DNA from: Acanthosoma haemorrhoidale
Taxonomy: Eukaryota; Arthropoda; Insecta; Hemiptera; Acanthosomatidae
NCBI GenBank assembly: GCA_930367205.1
Contig: CAKNEZ010000013.1
Span: 124,001-188,000, forward strand
DNA length: 64,000 bases
Reading direction: 5' to 3'
Numbering within the stretch: the stretch's first letter is position 1; the number at the start of each line of letters is the position of its first letter. A model generated the notes under the pieces. That model was not told the DNA's origin, did no database searches, and saw nothing but the letters and a program-made list of their open reading frames with translations. The position numbers were made by a program, and so were the translations under genes. This document shows, piece after piece, positions 1 through 12,339 of this stretch.

Positions 1-2233
1 TGCTTCTCTCCGGTTCACACTCGGATTTGGGATCCACACGGTTTTTGCCTACCCTTAGACACCGAGTGTGAATTCGTGGTCATTCCGAGAGCACATAAAC
101 TACCTATAAACCTACCCTGTACCTCTTCTCCGGAACATAGTGCTTTGTAGGGGCACACACGTTCTAAAGATCTTATAGAGTCAGATCTAAGTGAATTGAA
201 CCTGCCTGCCGATTAGGTTGGCAGCCAGGGTAAAAGACCACAGGTTCCCCAGATTTATCTCTTATTGGGCGCTCGCCGGACGGGGGCTAAGAGGTTGTGG
301 TGACCCTAGCCCACGGCGGGCGTCCCCTCCCCACCTTGGGGATTCTCAAATCCGATAACGCCCGACCAAGATAAAGATATACATATTTAGTCATATTGTA
401 GAATATATAGCTCGTAAAATTCTATTTAAACCAAGTTATTCAAATGGCAAACAACATCTCTGGCTCAACACATTCATGCAATTATCCATAGAAATTGAAG
501 TAGCATGGCCTATAGATATACTTTGGATGCCTCGTTATTATAACTCCAAAAACTGGCCAGCAATCACGCCTCGAGTCAGCTCATCAAACTCATCGTCACC
601 TATTAAACCTCCATTCAGTCCGTACTGCTACTACATTGCATTAAGTTAGTCGCGGAGCCAGGGTTAGGGATCTCTGCGAACACTGATTCAGTTTCGAATC
701 ATTATTGCCGCGTTTAAATTTCGGGAAATCCTAAAAATTTTTATGATCTATATTGGCAATTTTATTTTAGGATAGGAGGGGGGCCGTTCTCATAGCGCAA
801 TTAAAAATATCTTTTTTTAAATAACTTTAAAAATTATCTAATATTGAAGGATTCAAATATCTTGTAACTATATAAATGCATTGTTGAAAAGAAAATCTCC
901 CAGCAATAAAAAAAAAAATTAAATTAATTTAGCGTTTTGCTGGCCTTGGAGAAACTACGCCCATATGATTAGAAGAATATTCCTCGTAAAGACGTAATTT
1001 AATACACTACTCATATATGAATCCACGTTTATTGGCAATGCACGAAAAGAGCTGACTGTTGTTCCTCAATCCTACTCTATTATCAGATATTCCTTTGGAT
1101 CGCTACATTACTTAACATATTCAAACACAAATGCCTGCTTAAAACCCCCCTCCAGAATCCACAATACATTCTAACCGATAGGCCGCCTTAATTCGTTTAA
1201 GACTATATGGAACATCCATGAGAAAATCATTTCAAACCTCTACCCAAAGAGGATCGAAGATTAATTTAACAGTAGGGCTCAACAAGGTATCGGGTGGTTT
1301 GTTTATGGAAACCACCCTTTGCCTGTTGGGCGAAGCCTAAAAGGCAACGAGTCCACGGTTGTGCCTCCTGGGTGGACATGGAAACCAACCGATATTACAA
1401 AAAGACTTATTTTTGAAATGTTTTACATTTTATTTAAGTGAGGTGTAAGACTGTCTAATACCTCAAAAAATGTGCAACATATTGTTTCATTTTTTTATGA
1501 ATCCTTTGAATTATATTCATTTTACGTACATAACTTTGGTTTCTTTCAATGATAGTAAGTATTATAACAAAGTAAAGGCTGGATCAATCAGAAGAAGTGA
1601 TATATCTTCCGAAAATACTTAAAGAACATTAATATATTCAGTCCTCATTTGATATCTATACATTTGTTTTATTATTCATTAGTGATTTCATCCTGGAATA
1701 CATTTAATTTATCTACCTAACGGGTCCTACAAATGTTGAGACGACTAAAGCCTTAATGTAATTGAAGTATAGTCAAAGGACCCAAAGATTGTTGTTGGCA
1801 ACAAAAAAAGTGAGGAATTTGGGTCAGCTTAAAATTGCCCTTCGCCAGTAAGGCTTTAGCTATACTAAAACTAAATACATCGTAATATGAGTTGGCTTTC
1901 TTTTCAATTCACAATTGGCTACAGTACATTACTAAGAAGTATGTTACTGTGGTTTTCATTGAGCAACAGGAACATTGATAAGCAATTATTTATTATAAGC
2001 AATTATCCATTGCACGCAAACGTTTTTTTTTGTCCCAGAGATCGATTACATCACCTACATTCGATAATTCACTAACTGAAACTAAAAATTCGCAATCAAC
2101 AAAAAAAAAGTCTTCATTGATTATTTATAAGATTGTTGTGGCCACCTCTTAATTATGAATAATTAAAAGTTCCCCTCTTCTCGAATCATATTATACCTGT
2201 CTATGTTTCCATATTGGTTGTTAATAAAGATTA
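1..2233 (+). repeat. Unit U0 (block A, long form, left end outside window)
   Basis: Partial unit; its promoter lies before the window. It keeps the 242-bp segment (1339-1580) that short units lack. Private differences include about 9 extra bases near 586-594, where CTCATC is duplicated, and a gggggcta variant near 283-290. The 9-bp inverted repeat gggtggttt/aaaccaccc sits near 1293-1318. Confidence 0.95.
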
Positions 2234-2345
2234 TGACGTCAGTGAGTGTAGGGGGAGGAGCTCGTGTGGTGGGGGCCCATCCCGACTTCTTCTAGCCACC
2301 TGGTGGGGGTCCTACCCCACCATGGCGGACCGGCTATATAAGCAG
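2223..2345 (+). promoter_or_regulatory. Unit promoter, block A type (CRE + TATA)
   Basis: A consensus CRE palindrome TGACGTCA (2234-2241), recognised by CREB/ATF-type bZIP factors, lies 101 bp upstream of a strong TATATAAG (2335-2342). Between them are a G-rich stretch, the motif CCACCTGGTGG near 2297, and a 7-bp inverted repeat (ggtgggg/ccccacc) just before the TATA box. An AATAAA (2223-2228) ends 5 bp upstream of the CRE and could end a transcript from the previous unit. A start site about 30 bp past the TATA box would precede a pyrimidine-rich leader. Promoter activity is inferred from motifs only. Confidence 0.6.
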
Positions 2346-4633
2346 TGGGAGTAGACCGGATTGCCATAACGAACCGGACCCTCACTTGGAACACTACTCT
2401 CTATTCTCTCTCTGCACTGGCTTTGCAACTTTATTGAAACCATGGTCTTCTCATTCAACTACCTCTGCATATTTCTCTCCTAACCTCGCTATCTTTTAGT
2501 CCGGCGTTGTCAGACCAGACCCCAAATTTTCCTATTGGGAATCTCTGCCTTCGTCTGGCTAAAACTAGCATCTCCTTAGGAGAGACCTCTCCCTCGTGGA
2601 CAATAGTTGCCCAGGCCCTACAAACTTACCTCGTAGCGTTTCCTACCAGTCTGCTTCTCTCCGGTTCACACTCGCATTTGGGATACACACGGTTTTTGCC
2701 TACCCTTAGACACCGAGTGTGAATTCGTGGTCATTCCGAGAGCACATAAACTACCTATAAACCTACCCTGTACCTCTTCTCCGGAACATAGTGCTTTGTA
2801 GGGGCACACACGTTCTAAAGATCTTATAGAGTCATATCTAAGTGAATTGAACCTGCCTGCCGATTAGGTTGGCAGCCAGGGTGAAAGACCACAGGTTCCC
2901 CAGATTTATCTCTTATTGGGTGCTCGCCGGACGGCGGCTAAGAGGTTGTGGTGACCCTAGCCCACGGTGGGCGTCCCCTCCCCACCTTAAGGATCCTCAA
3001 ATCCGATAACGCCCGACCAAGATGAATATATACATATTTAGTCATATTGTAGAATATATAGCTCGTAAAATTCTATTTAAACCAAGTTATTCAAATGGCA
3101 AACAACATCTCTGGCTCAACACATTCATGCAATTATCCATAGAAATTGAAGTAGCATGGCCTATAGATACACTTTGGATGCCTCGTTATTATAACTCCAA
3201 AAACTGGCCAGCAATCACGCCTCGAGTCAGCTCATCGTCACCTATTAAACCTCCATTCAGTCCGTACTGCTACTAACTTGCATCAAGTTAGTCGCGGAGC
3301 CAGGGTTAGGGATCTCTGCGAACACTGATTCAGTTTCGAATCATTATTGCCGCGTTTAAATTTCGGGAAATCCTAAAAATTTTTATGATCTATATTGGCA
3401 ATTTTATTTTAGGATAGGAGGGGGGCCGTTCTCATAGCGCAATTAAAAATATCTTTTTATTAATAACTTTAAAAATTATCTAATATTGAAGGATTCAAAT
3501 ATCTTGTAACTATATAAATGCATTGTTGAAAAGAAAATCCCCTAGCAATAAAAAAAAAAATTAAATTAATTTAGCGTTTTGCTGGCCTTGGAGAAACTAC
3601 GCCCATATGATTAGAAGAATATTCCTCGTAAAGACGTAATTTAATACACTACTCATATATGAATCCACGTTTATTGGCAATGCACGAAAAGAGCTGACTG
3701 TTGTTCCTCAATCCTACTCTATTATCAGATATTCCTTTGGATCGCTACATTACTTAACATATTCAAACACAAATGCCTGCTTAAAACCCCCCTCCAGAAT
3801 CCACAATACATTCTAACCGATAGGCCGCCTTAATTCGTTTAAGACTATATGGAACATCCATGAGAAAATCATTTCAAACCTCTACCCAAAGAGGATCGAA
3901 GATTAATTTAACAGTAGGGCTCAACAAGGTATCGGGTGGTTTGTTTATGGAAACCACCCTTTGCCTGTTGGGCGAAGCCTGGATCAATCAGAGGAAGTGA
4001 TATATCTTCCGAAAATACTTAAAGAACATTAATATATTCAGTCCTCATTTGATATCTATACATTTGTTTTATTATTCATTAGTGATTTCATCCTGGAATA
4101 CATTTAATTTATCTACCTAACGGGTCCTACAAATGTTGAGACGACTAAAGGCTTAATGTAATTGAAGTATAGTCAATTGACCCATAGATTGTTGTTGGCA
4201 ACAAAAAAAGTGAGGAATTTGGGTCAGCTTAAAATTGCCCTTCGCCAGTAAGGCTTTAGCTATACTAAAACTAAATACATCGTAATATGATTTGGCTTTC
4301 TTTTCAATTCACAATTGGCTACAGTACATTACTAAGAAGTATGTTACTGTGGTTTTCATTGAGCAACAGGAACATTGATAAGCAATTATTTATTATAAGC
4401 AATTATCCATTGCACGCAAACGTTTTTTTTTGTCCCAGAGATCGATTACATCCCCTACATTCGATAATTCACTAACTGAAACTAAAAATTCGCAATCAAC
4501 AAAAAAAAGGTCTTCATTGATTATTTATAGGATTGTTGTGGCCACTTCTTAATTATGAATAATTAAAAGTTCCTCTCTTCTCGAATCATATTATACCTGT
4601 CTATGTTTCCATATTGGTTGTTAATAAAGATTA
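2234..4633 (+). repeat. Unit U1 (block A, short 2400-bp form)
   Basis: Intact CRE TGACGTCA at 2234-2241 and TATATAAG at 2335-2342. The 242-bp segment is absent; the junction is after 3980, where gcgaagcct joins ggatcaatc. It shares diagnostic variants with U3 (cttaagg near 2987, attaataac near 3459, cccctagc near 3540), so U1 and U3 are the same member of a dimer repeat. Confidence 0.96.
2848..3022 (+). other. GC-rich inverted-repeat island of the unit (U1 shown)
   Basis: A GC-rich stretch in an otherwise AT-rich unit. It holds several possible stems: gaacctg with caggttc (7 bp), ctgcc with ggcag inside that, cgccg with cggcg around a 2-base gap, cccc with gggg around 5 bases, and cgggcgt/acgcccg (7 bp when read on the minus strand). 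The same region recurs in every unit, though block C has altered the cgccg/cggcg stem. A structured RNA is one reading; plain GC-rich satellite sequence is another. Confidence 0.45.
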
Positions 4634-7275
4634 TGAGGTCAGTGAGTGTAGGGGGAGGAGCTCGTGTGGTGGAGGCCCATCCCGACTTCTTCTAGCCACC
4701 TGGTGGGGGTCCTACCCCACCATGGCGGACCGGCTATATAAGCAGTGGGAGTAGACCGGATTGCCATAACGAACCGGACCCTCACTTGGAACACTACTCT
4801 CTATTCTCTCTCTGCACTGGCTTTGCAACTTTATTGAAACCATGGTCTTCTCATTCAACTACCTCTGCATCTTTCTCTCCTAACCTCGCTATCTTTTAGT
4901 CCGGCGTTGTCAGACCAGACCCCAAATTTTCCTATTGGGAATCTCTGCCTTCGTCTGGCTAAAACTAGCATCTCCTTAGGAGAGACCTCTCCCTCGTGGA
5001 CAATAGTTGCCCAGGCCCTACAAACTTACCTCGTAGCGTTTCCTACCAGTCTGCTTCTCTCCGGTTCACACTCGCATTTGGGATACACACGGTTTTTGCC
5101 TACCCTTAGACACCGAGTGTGAATTCGTGGTCATTCCGAGAGCACATAAACTACCTATAAACCTACCCTGTACCTCTTCTCCGGAACATAGTGCTTTGTA
5201 GGGGCACACACGTTCTAAAGATCTTATAGAGTCATATCTAAGTGAATTGAACCTGCCTGCCGATTAGGTTGGCAGCCAGGGTGAAAGACCACAGGTTCCC
5301 CAGATTTATCTCTTATTGGGTGCTCGCCGGACGGCGGCTAAGAGGTTGTGGTGACCCTAGCCCACGGTGGGCGTCCCCTCCCCACCTTGGGGATCCTCAA
5401 ATCCGATAACGCCCGACCAAGATGAATATATACATATTTAGTCATATTGTAGAATATATAGCTCGTAAAATTCTATTTAAACCAAGTTATTCAAATGGCA
5501 AACAACATCTCTGGCTCAACACATTCATGCAATTATCCATAGAAATTGAAGTAGCATGGCCTATAGATACACTTTGGATGCCTCGTTATTATAACTCCAA
5601 AAACTGGCCAGCAATCACGCCTCGAGTCAGCTCATCGTCACCTATTAAACCTCCATTCAGTCCGTACTGCTACTAGCTTGCATCAAGTTAGTCGCGGAGC
5701 CAGGGTTAGGGATCTCTGCGAACACTGATTCAGTTTCGAATCATTATTGCCGCGTTTAAATTTCGGGAAATCCTAAAAATTTTTATGATCTATATTGGCA
5801 ATTTTATTTTAGGATAGGAGGGGGGCCGTTCTCATAGCGCAATTAAAAATATCTTTTTTTAAATAACTTTAAAAATTATCTAATATTGAAGGATTCAAAT
5901 ATCTTGTAACTATATAAATGCATTGTTGAAAAGAAAATCTCCCAGCAATAAAAAAAAAAATTAAATTAATTTAGCGTTTTGCTGGCCTTGGAGAAACTAC
6001 GCCCATATGATTAGAAGAATATTCCTCGTAAAGACGTAATTTAATACACTACTCATATATGAATCCACGTTTATTGGCAATGCACGAAAAGAGCTGACTG
6101 TTGTTCCTCAATCCTACTCTATTATCAGATATTCCTTTGGATCGCTACATTACTTAACATATTCAAACACAAATGCCTGCTTAAAACCCCCCTCCAGAAT
6201 CCACAATACATTCTAACCGATAGGCCGCCTTAATTCGTTTAAGACTATATGGAACATCCATGAGAAAATCATTTCAAACCTCTACCCAAAGAGGATCGAA
6301 GATTAATTTAACAGTAGGGCTCAACAAGGTATCGGGTGGTTTGTTTATGGAAACCACCCTTTGCCTGTTGGGCGAAGCCTAAAAGGCAACGAGTCCACGG
6401 TTGTGCCTCCTGGGTGGACATGGAAACCAACCGATATTACAAAAAGACTTATTTTTGAAATGTTTTACATTTTATTTAAGTGAGGTGTAAGACTGTCTAA
6501 TACCTCAAAAAATGTGCAACATATTGTTTCATTTTTTTATGAATCCTTTGAATTATATTCATTTTACGTACATAACTTTGGTTTCTTTCAATGATAGTAA
6601 GTATTATAACAAAGTAAAGGCTGGATCAATCAGAAGAAGTGATATATCTTCCGAAAATACTTAAAGAACATTAATATATTCAGTCCTCATTTGATATCTA
6701 TACATTTGTTTTATTATTCATTAGTGATTTCATCCTGGAATACATTTAATTTATCTACCTAACGGGTCCTACAAATGTTGAGACGACTAAAGCCTTAATG
6801 TAATTGAAGTATAGTCAAAGGACCCAAAGATTGTTGTTGGCAACAAAAAAAGTGAGGAATTTGGGTCAGCTTAAAATTGCCCTTCGCCAGTAAGGCTTTA
6901 GCTATACTAAAACTAAATACATCGTAATATGAGTTGGCTTTCTTTTCAATTCACAATTGGCTACAGTACATTAATAAGAAGTATGTTACTGTGGTTTTCA
7001 TTGAGCAACAGGAACATTGATAAGCAATTATTTATTATAAGCAATTATCCATTGCACGCAAACGTTTTTTTTTGTCCCAGAGATCGATTACATCACCTAC
7101 ATTCGATAATTCACTAACTGAAACTAAAAATTCGCAATCAACAAAAAAAAAGTCTTCATTGATTATTTATAAGATTGTTGTGGCCACCTCTTAATTATGA
7201 ATAATTAAAAGTTCCCCTCTTCTCGAATCATATTATACCTGTCTATGTTTCCATATTGGTTGTTAATAAAGATTA
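4634..7275 (+). repeat. Unit U2 (block A, long 2642-bp form)
   Basis: The CRE-like site reads TGAGGTCA (4634-4641), one base off the palindrome. TATATAAG is at 4735-4742. The 242-bp segment is present at 6381-6622. U1+U2 make a 5042-bp period, and U2's right part matches U0. Confidence 0.96.
6331..6437 (+). other. Hairpin segment beside the 242-bp indel (U2 shown)
   Basis: A perfect 9-bp inverted repeat, gggtggttt and aaaccaccc with an 8-base loop, is followed by ttgcct/aggcaa and then cggttg/caaccg pairings. The 242-bp segment missing from short units begins at 6381, inside the second stem, and ends at 6622. Confidence 0.6.
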
Positions 7276-9675
7276 TGACGTCAGTGAGTGTAGGGGGAGG
7301 AGCTCGTGTGGTGGGGGCCCATCCCGACTTCTTCTAGCCACCTGGTGGGGGTCCTACCCCACCATGGCGGACCGGCTATATAAGCAGTGGGAGTAGACCG
7401 GATTGCCATAACGAACCGGACCCTCACTTGGAACACTACTCTCTATTCTCTCTCTGCACTGGCTTTGCAACTTTATTGAAACCATGGTCTTCTCATTCAA
7501 CTACCTCTGCATATTTCTCTCCTAACCTCGCTATCTTTTAGTCCGGCGTTGTCAGACCAGACCCCAAATTTTCCTATTGGGAATCTCTGCCTTCGTCTGG
7601 CTAAAACTAGCATCTCCTTAGGAGAGACCTCTCCCTCGTGGACAATAGTTGCCCAGGCCCTACAAACTTACCTCGTAGCGTTTCCTACCAGTCTGCTTCT
7701 CTCCGGTTCACACTCGCATTTGGGATACACACGGTTTTTGCCTACCCTTAGACACCGAGTGTGAATTCGTGGTCATTCCGAGAGCACATAAACTACCTAT
7801 AAACCTACCCTGTACCTCTTCTCCGGAACATAGTGCTTTGTAGGGGCACACACGTTCTAAAGATCTTATAGAGTCATATCTAAGTGAATTGAACCTGCCT
7901 GCCGATTAGGTTGGCAGCCAGGGTGAAAGACCACAGGTTCCCCAGATTTATCTCTTATTGGGTGCTCGCCGGACGGCGGCTAAGAGGTTGTGGTGACCCT
8001 AGCCCACGGTGGGCGTCCCCTCCCCACCTTAAGGATCCTCAAATCCGATAACGCCCGACCAAGATGAATATATACATATTTAGTCATATTGTAGAATATA
8101 TAGCTCGTAAAATTCTATTTAAACCAAGTTATTCAAATGGCAAACAACATCTCTGGCTCAACACATTCATGCAATTATCCATAGAAATTGAAGTAGCATG
8201 GCCTATAGATACACTTTGGATGCCTCGTTATTATAACTCCAAAAACTGGCCAGCAATCACGCCTCGAGTCAGCTCATCGTCACCTATTAAACCTCCATTC
8301 AGTCCGTACTGCTACTAACTTGCATCAAGTTAGTCGCGGAGCCAGGGTTAGGGATCTCTGCGAACACTGATTCAGTTTCGAATCATTATTGCCGCGTTTA
8401 AATTTCGGGAAATCCTAAAAATTTTTATGATCTATATTGGCAATTTTATTTTAGGATAGGAGGGGGGCCGTTCTCATAGCGCAATTAAAAATATCTTTTT
8501 ATTAATAACTTTAAAAATTATCTAATATTGAAGGATTCAAATATCTTGTAACTATATAAATGCATTGTTGAAAAGAAAATCCCCTAGCAATAAAAAAAAA
8601 AATTAAATTAATTTAGCGTTTTGCTGGCCTTGGAGAAACTACGCCCATATGATTAGAAGAATATTCCTCGTAAAGACGTAATTTAATACACTACTCATAT
8701 ATGAATCCACGTTTATTGGCAATGCACGAAAAGAGCTGACTGTTGTTCCTCAATCCTACTCTATTATCAGATATTCCTTTGGATCGCTACATTACTTAAC
8801 ATATTCAAACACAAATGCCTGCTTAAAACCCCCCTCCAGAATCCACAATACATTCTAACCGATAGGCCGCCTTAATTCGTTTAAGACTATATGGAACATC
8901 CATGAGAAAATCATTTCAAACCTCTACCCAAAGAGGATCGAAGATTAATTTAACAGTAGGGCTCAACAAGGTATCGGGTGGTTTGTTTATGGAAACCACC
9001 CTTTGCCTGTTGGGCGAAGCCTGGATCAATCAGAGGAAGTGATATATCTTCCGAAAATACTTAAAGAACATTAATATATTCAGTCCTCATTTGATATCTA
9101 TACATTTGTTTTATTATTCATTAGTGATTTCATCCTGGAATACATTTAATTTATCTACCTAACGGGTCCTACAAATGTTGAGACGACTAAAGGCTTAATG
9201 TAATTGAAGTATAGTCAATTGACCCATAGATTGTTGTTGGCAACAAAAAAAGTGAGGAATTTGGGTCAGCTTAAAATTGCCCTTCGCCAGTAAGGCTTTA
9301 GCTATACTAAAACTAAATACATCGTAATATGATTTGGCTTTCTTTTCAATTCACAATTGGCTACAGTACATTACTAAGAAGTATGTTACTGTGGTTTTCA
9401 TTGAGCAACAGGAACATTGATAAGCAATTATTTATTATAAGCAATTATCCATTGCACGCAAACGTTTTTTTTTGTCCCAGAGATCGATTACATCACCTAC
9501 ATTCGATAATTCACTAACTGAAACTAAAAATTCGCAATCAACAAAAAAAAGGTCTTCATTGATTATTTATAGGATTGTTGTGGCCACTTCTTAATTATGA
9601 ATAATTAAAAGTTCCTCTCTTCTCGAATCATATTATACCTGTCTATGTTTCCATATTGGTTGTTAATAAAGATTA
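7276..9675 (+). repeat. Unit U3 (block A, short 2400-bp form)
   Basis: Near-copy of U1 one 5042-bp period later: CRE intact at 7276, TATATAAG at 7377-7384, same cttaagg, attaataac and cccctagc variants. The 242-bp deletion junction is after 9022. Confidence 0.96.
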
Positions 9676-12051
9676 TGAGGTCAGTGAGTGTAGGGGGAGG
9701 AGCTCGTGTGGTGGAGGCCCATCCCGACTTCTTCTAGCCACCTGGTGGGGGTCCTACCCCACCATGGCGGACCGGCTATATAAGCAGTGGGAGTAGACCG
9801 GATTGCCATAACGAACCGGACCCTCACTTGGAACACTACTCTCTATTCTCTCTCTGCACTGGCTTTGCAACTTTATTGAAACCATGGTCTTCTCATTCAA
9901 CTACCTCTGCATCTTTCTCTCCTAACCTCGCTATCTTTTAGTCCGGCGTTGTCAGACCAGACCCCAAATTTTCCTATTGGGAATCTCTGCCTTCGTCTGG
10001 CTAAAACTAGCATCTCCTTAGGAGAGACCTCTCCCTCGTGGACAATAGTTGCCCAGGCCCTACAAACTTACCTCGTAGCGTTTCCTACCAGTCTGCTTCT
10101 CTCCGGTTCACACTCGCATTTGGGATACACACGGTTTTTGCCTACCCTTAGACACCGAGTGTGAATTCGTGGTCATTCCGAGAGCACATAAACTACCTAT
10201 AAACCTACCCTGTACCTCTTCTCCGGAACATAGTGCTTTGTAGGGGCACACACGTTCTAAAGATCTTATAGAGTCATATCTAAGTGAATTGAACCTGCCT
10301 GCCGATTAGGTTGGCAGCCAGGGTGAAAGACCACAGGTTCCCCAGATTTATCTCTTATTGGGTGCTCGCCGGACGGCGGCTAAGAGGTTGTGGTGACCCT
10401 AGCCCACGGTGGGCGTCCCCTCCCCACCTTGGGGATCCTCAAATCCGATAACGCCCGACCAAGATGAATATATACATATTTAGTCATATTGTAGAATATA
10501 TAGCTCGTAAAATTCTATTTAAACCAAGTTATTCAAATGGCAAACAACATCTCTGGCTCAACACATTCATGCAATTATCCATAGAAATTGAAGTAGCATG
10601 GCCTATAGATACACTTTGGATGCCTCGTTATTATAACTCCAAAAACTGGCCAGCAATCACGCCTCGAGTCAGCTCATCGTCACCTATTAAACCTCCATTC
10701 AGTCCGTACTGCTACTAGCTTGCATCAAGTTAGTCGCGGAGCCAGGGTTAGGGATCTCTGCGAACACTGATTCAGTTTCGAATCATTATTGCCGCGTTTA
10801 AATTTCGGGAAATCCTAAAAATTTTTATGATCTATATTGGCAATTTTATTTTAGGATAGGAGGGGGGCCGTTCTCATAGCGCAATTAAAAATATCTTTTT
10901 ATTAATAACTTTAAAAATTATCTAATATTGAAGGATTCAAATATCTTGTAACTATATAAATGCATTGTTGAAAAGAAAATCCCCTAGCAATAAAAAAAAA
11001 AATTAAATTAATTTAGCGTTTTGCTGGCCTTGGAGAAACTACGCCCATATGATTAGAAGAATATTCCTCGTAAAGACGTAATTTAATACACTACTCATAT
11101 ATGAATCCACGTTTATTGGCAATGCACGAAAAGAGCTGACTGTTGTTCCTCAATCCTACTCTATTATCAGATATTCCTTTGGATCGCTACATTACTTAAC
11201 ATATTCAAACACAAATGCCTGCTTAAAACCCCCCTCCAGAATCCACAATACATTCTAACCGATAGGCCGCCTTAATTCGTTTAAGACTATATGGAACATC
11301 CATGAGAAAATCATTTCAAACCTCTACCCAAAGAGGATCGAAGATTAATTTAACAGTAGGGCTCAACAAGGTATCGGGTGGTTTGTTTATGGAAACCACC
11401 CTTTGCCTGTTGGGCGAAGCCTGGATCAATCAGAGGAAGTGATATATCTTCCGAAAATACTTAAAGAACATTAATATATTCAGTCCTCATTTGATATCTA
11501 TACATTTGTTTTATTATTCATTAGTGATTTCATCCTGGAATACATTTAATTTATCTACCTAACGGGTCCTACAAATGTTGAGACGACTAAAGGCTTAATG
11601 TAATTGAAGTATAGTCAATTGACCCATAGATTGTTGTTGGCAACAAAAAAAGTGAGGAATTTGGGTCAGCTTAAAATTGCCCTTCGCCAGTAAGGCTTTA
11701 GCTATACTAAAACTAAATACATCGTAATATGATTTGGCTTTCTTTTCAATTCACAATTGGCTACAGTACATTACTAAGAAGTATGTTACTGTGGTTTTCA
11801 TTGAGCAACAGGAACATTGATAAGCAATTATTTATTATAAGCAATTATCCATTGCACGCAAACGTTTTTTTTTGTCCCAGAGATCGATTACATCACCTAC
11901 ATTTGATAATTCACTAACTGAAACTAAAAATTCGCAATCAACAAAAAAAAAGTCTTCATTGATCATTTATAAGATTGTTGTGGCCACCTCTTAATTATGA
12001 TTAGTTAAAAGTTCCCCTCTTCTCGAATCATATTATACCTGTCTATGTTTC

Positions 12052-12236
12052 TGTGGGATATTGAGAGATAAATTGTGTTGTGTTGTCCAACCTGAGGGAT
12101 AACAGTGTTGGATCCTCTACGTTTTGTTATTATGATTAATTAAGAATGTTGTTAATGAACATGTACCTTGTGTATAAAAGTAAAATAAACGTGTGTTATT
12201 AATTCAACAAATGTTTCATTGTGCCAAAATCCTTTA
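12052..12236 (+). repeat. 5' LTR of element 1 (185 bp)
   Basis: Begins tgtgggatattgag and ends atccttta. It contains TATAAAAG (12173-12180) directly followed by AATAAA (12184-12189), a compact promoter and polyadenylation layout. The end could lie 1-2 bases further right because the target site shares bases with it. Confidence 0.92.
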
Positions 12237-12237
12237 G

Positions 12238-12256
12238 TGGTGACGAGGATGGGATT
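12238..12256 (+). other. Primer-binding site of element 1, serine-tRNA-like
   Basis: Starts tggtgacgaggatggg, one base after the LTR. From knowledge of tRNA 3' ends, it is complementary with one mismatch to a tRNA-Ser (GCT type) ending in CATCCTCGTCGCCA. A tRNAscan of the host genome would settle the primer. Confidence 0.65.
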
Positions 12257-12339
12257 GCCGTCCACATGATTCGTTCGTGTTTACGCGTTAACGGAGTGTA
12301 GTTTTGAGTTTCTACAATTCGTGTTTTCGGTGACGTTAC

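Noticed and set aside
2440..2482. ACCATGG start with a 13-codon ORF downstream of the TATA box
   Set aside because: Good start context, but the ATG is GTG throughout U6-U13, so it is not conserved.
2507..2722. Recurring 71-codon open frame in the leader of every unit
   Set aside because: It starts at TTG with no in-frame ATG nearby, lies in a low-complexity pyrimidine-rich leader and matches no family I know. It recurs only because the satellite unit does.
2848..3022. HDV-like or hammerhead self-cleaving ribozyme in the GC-rich island
   Set aside because: No hammerhead core (CTGATGA with GAAA) found. An HDV-like P1 and hairpin can be drawn on the minus strand, but P2 and P1.1 are too weak. 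Kept only as a folding check.
3022..3276. 84-112-codon open frame after the GC-rich island
   Set aside because: Its end differs between units (84, 89 or 112 codons), block B units U6-U11 have an in-frame TAG (gcatagcc), and U0 lacks the ATG. Not consistent with a maintained protein.
2234..4633. Unit as a tandem array of LTRs or a TRIM element
   Set aside because: TATA and AATAAA are present, but AATAAA precedes the promoter and I find no TG...CA termini, primer site, purine tract or target duplication at unit edges.
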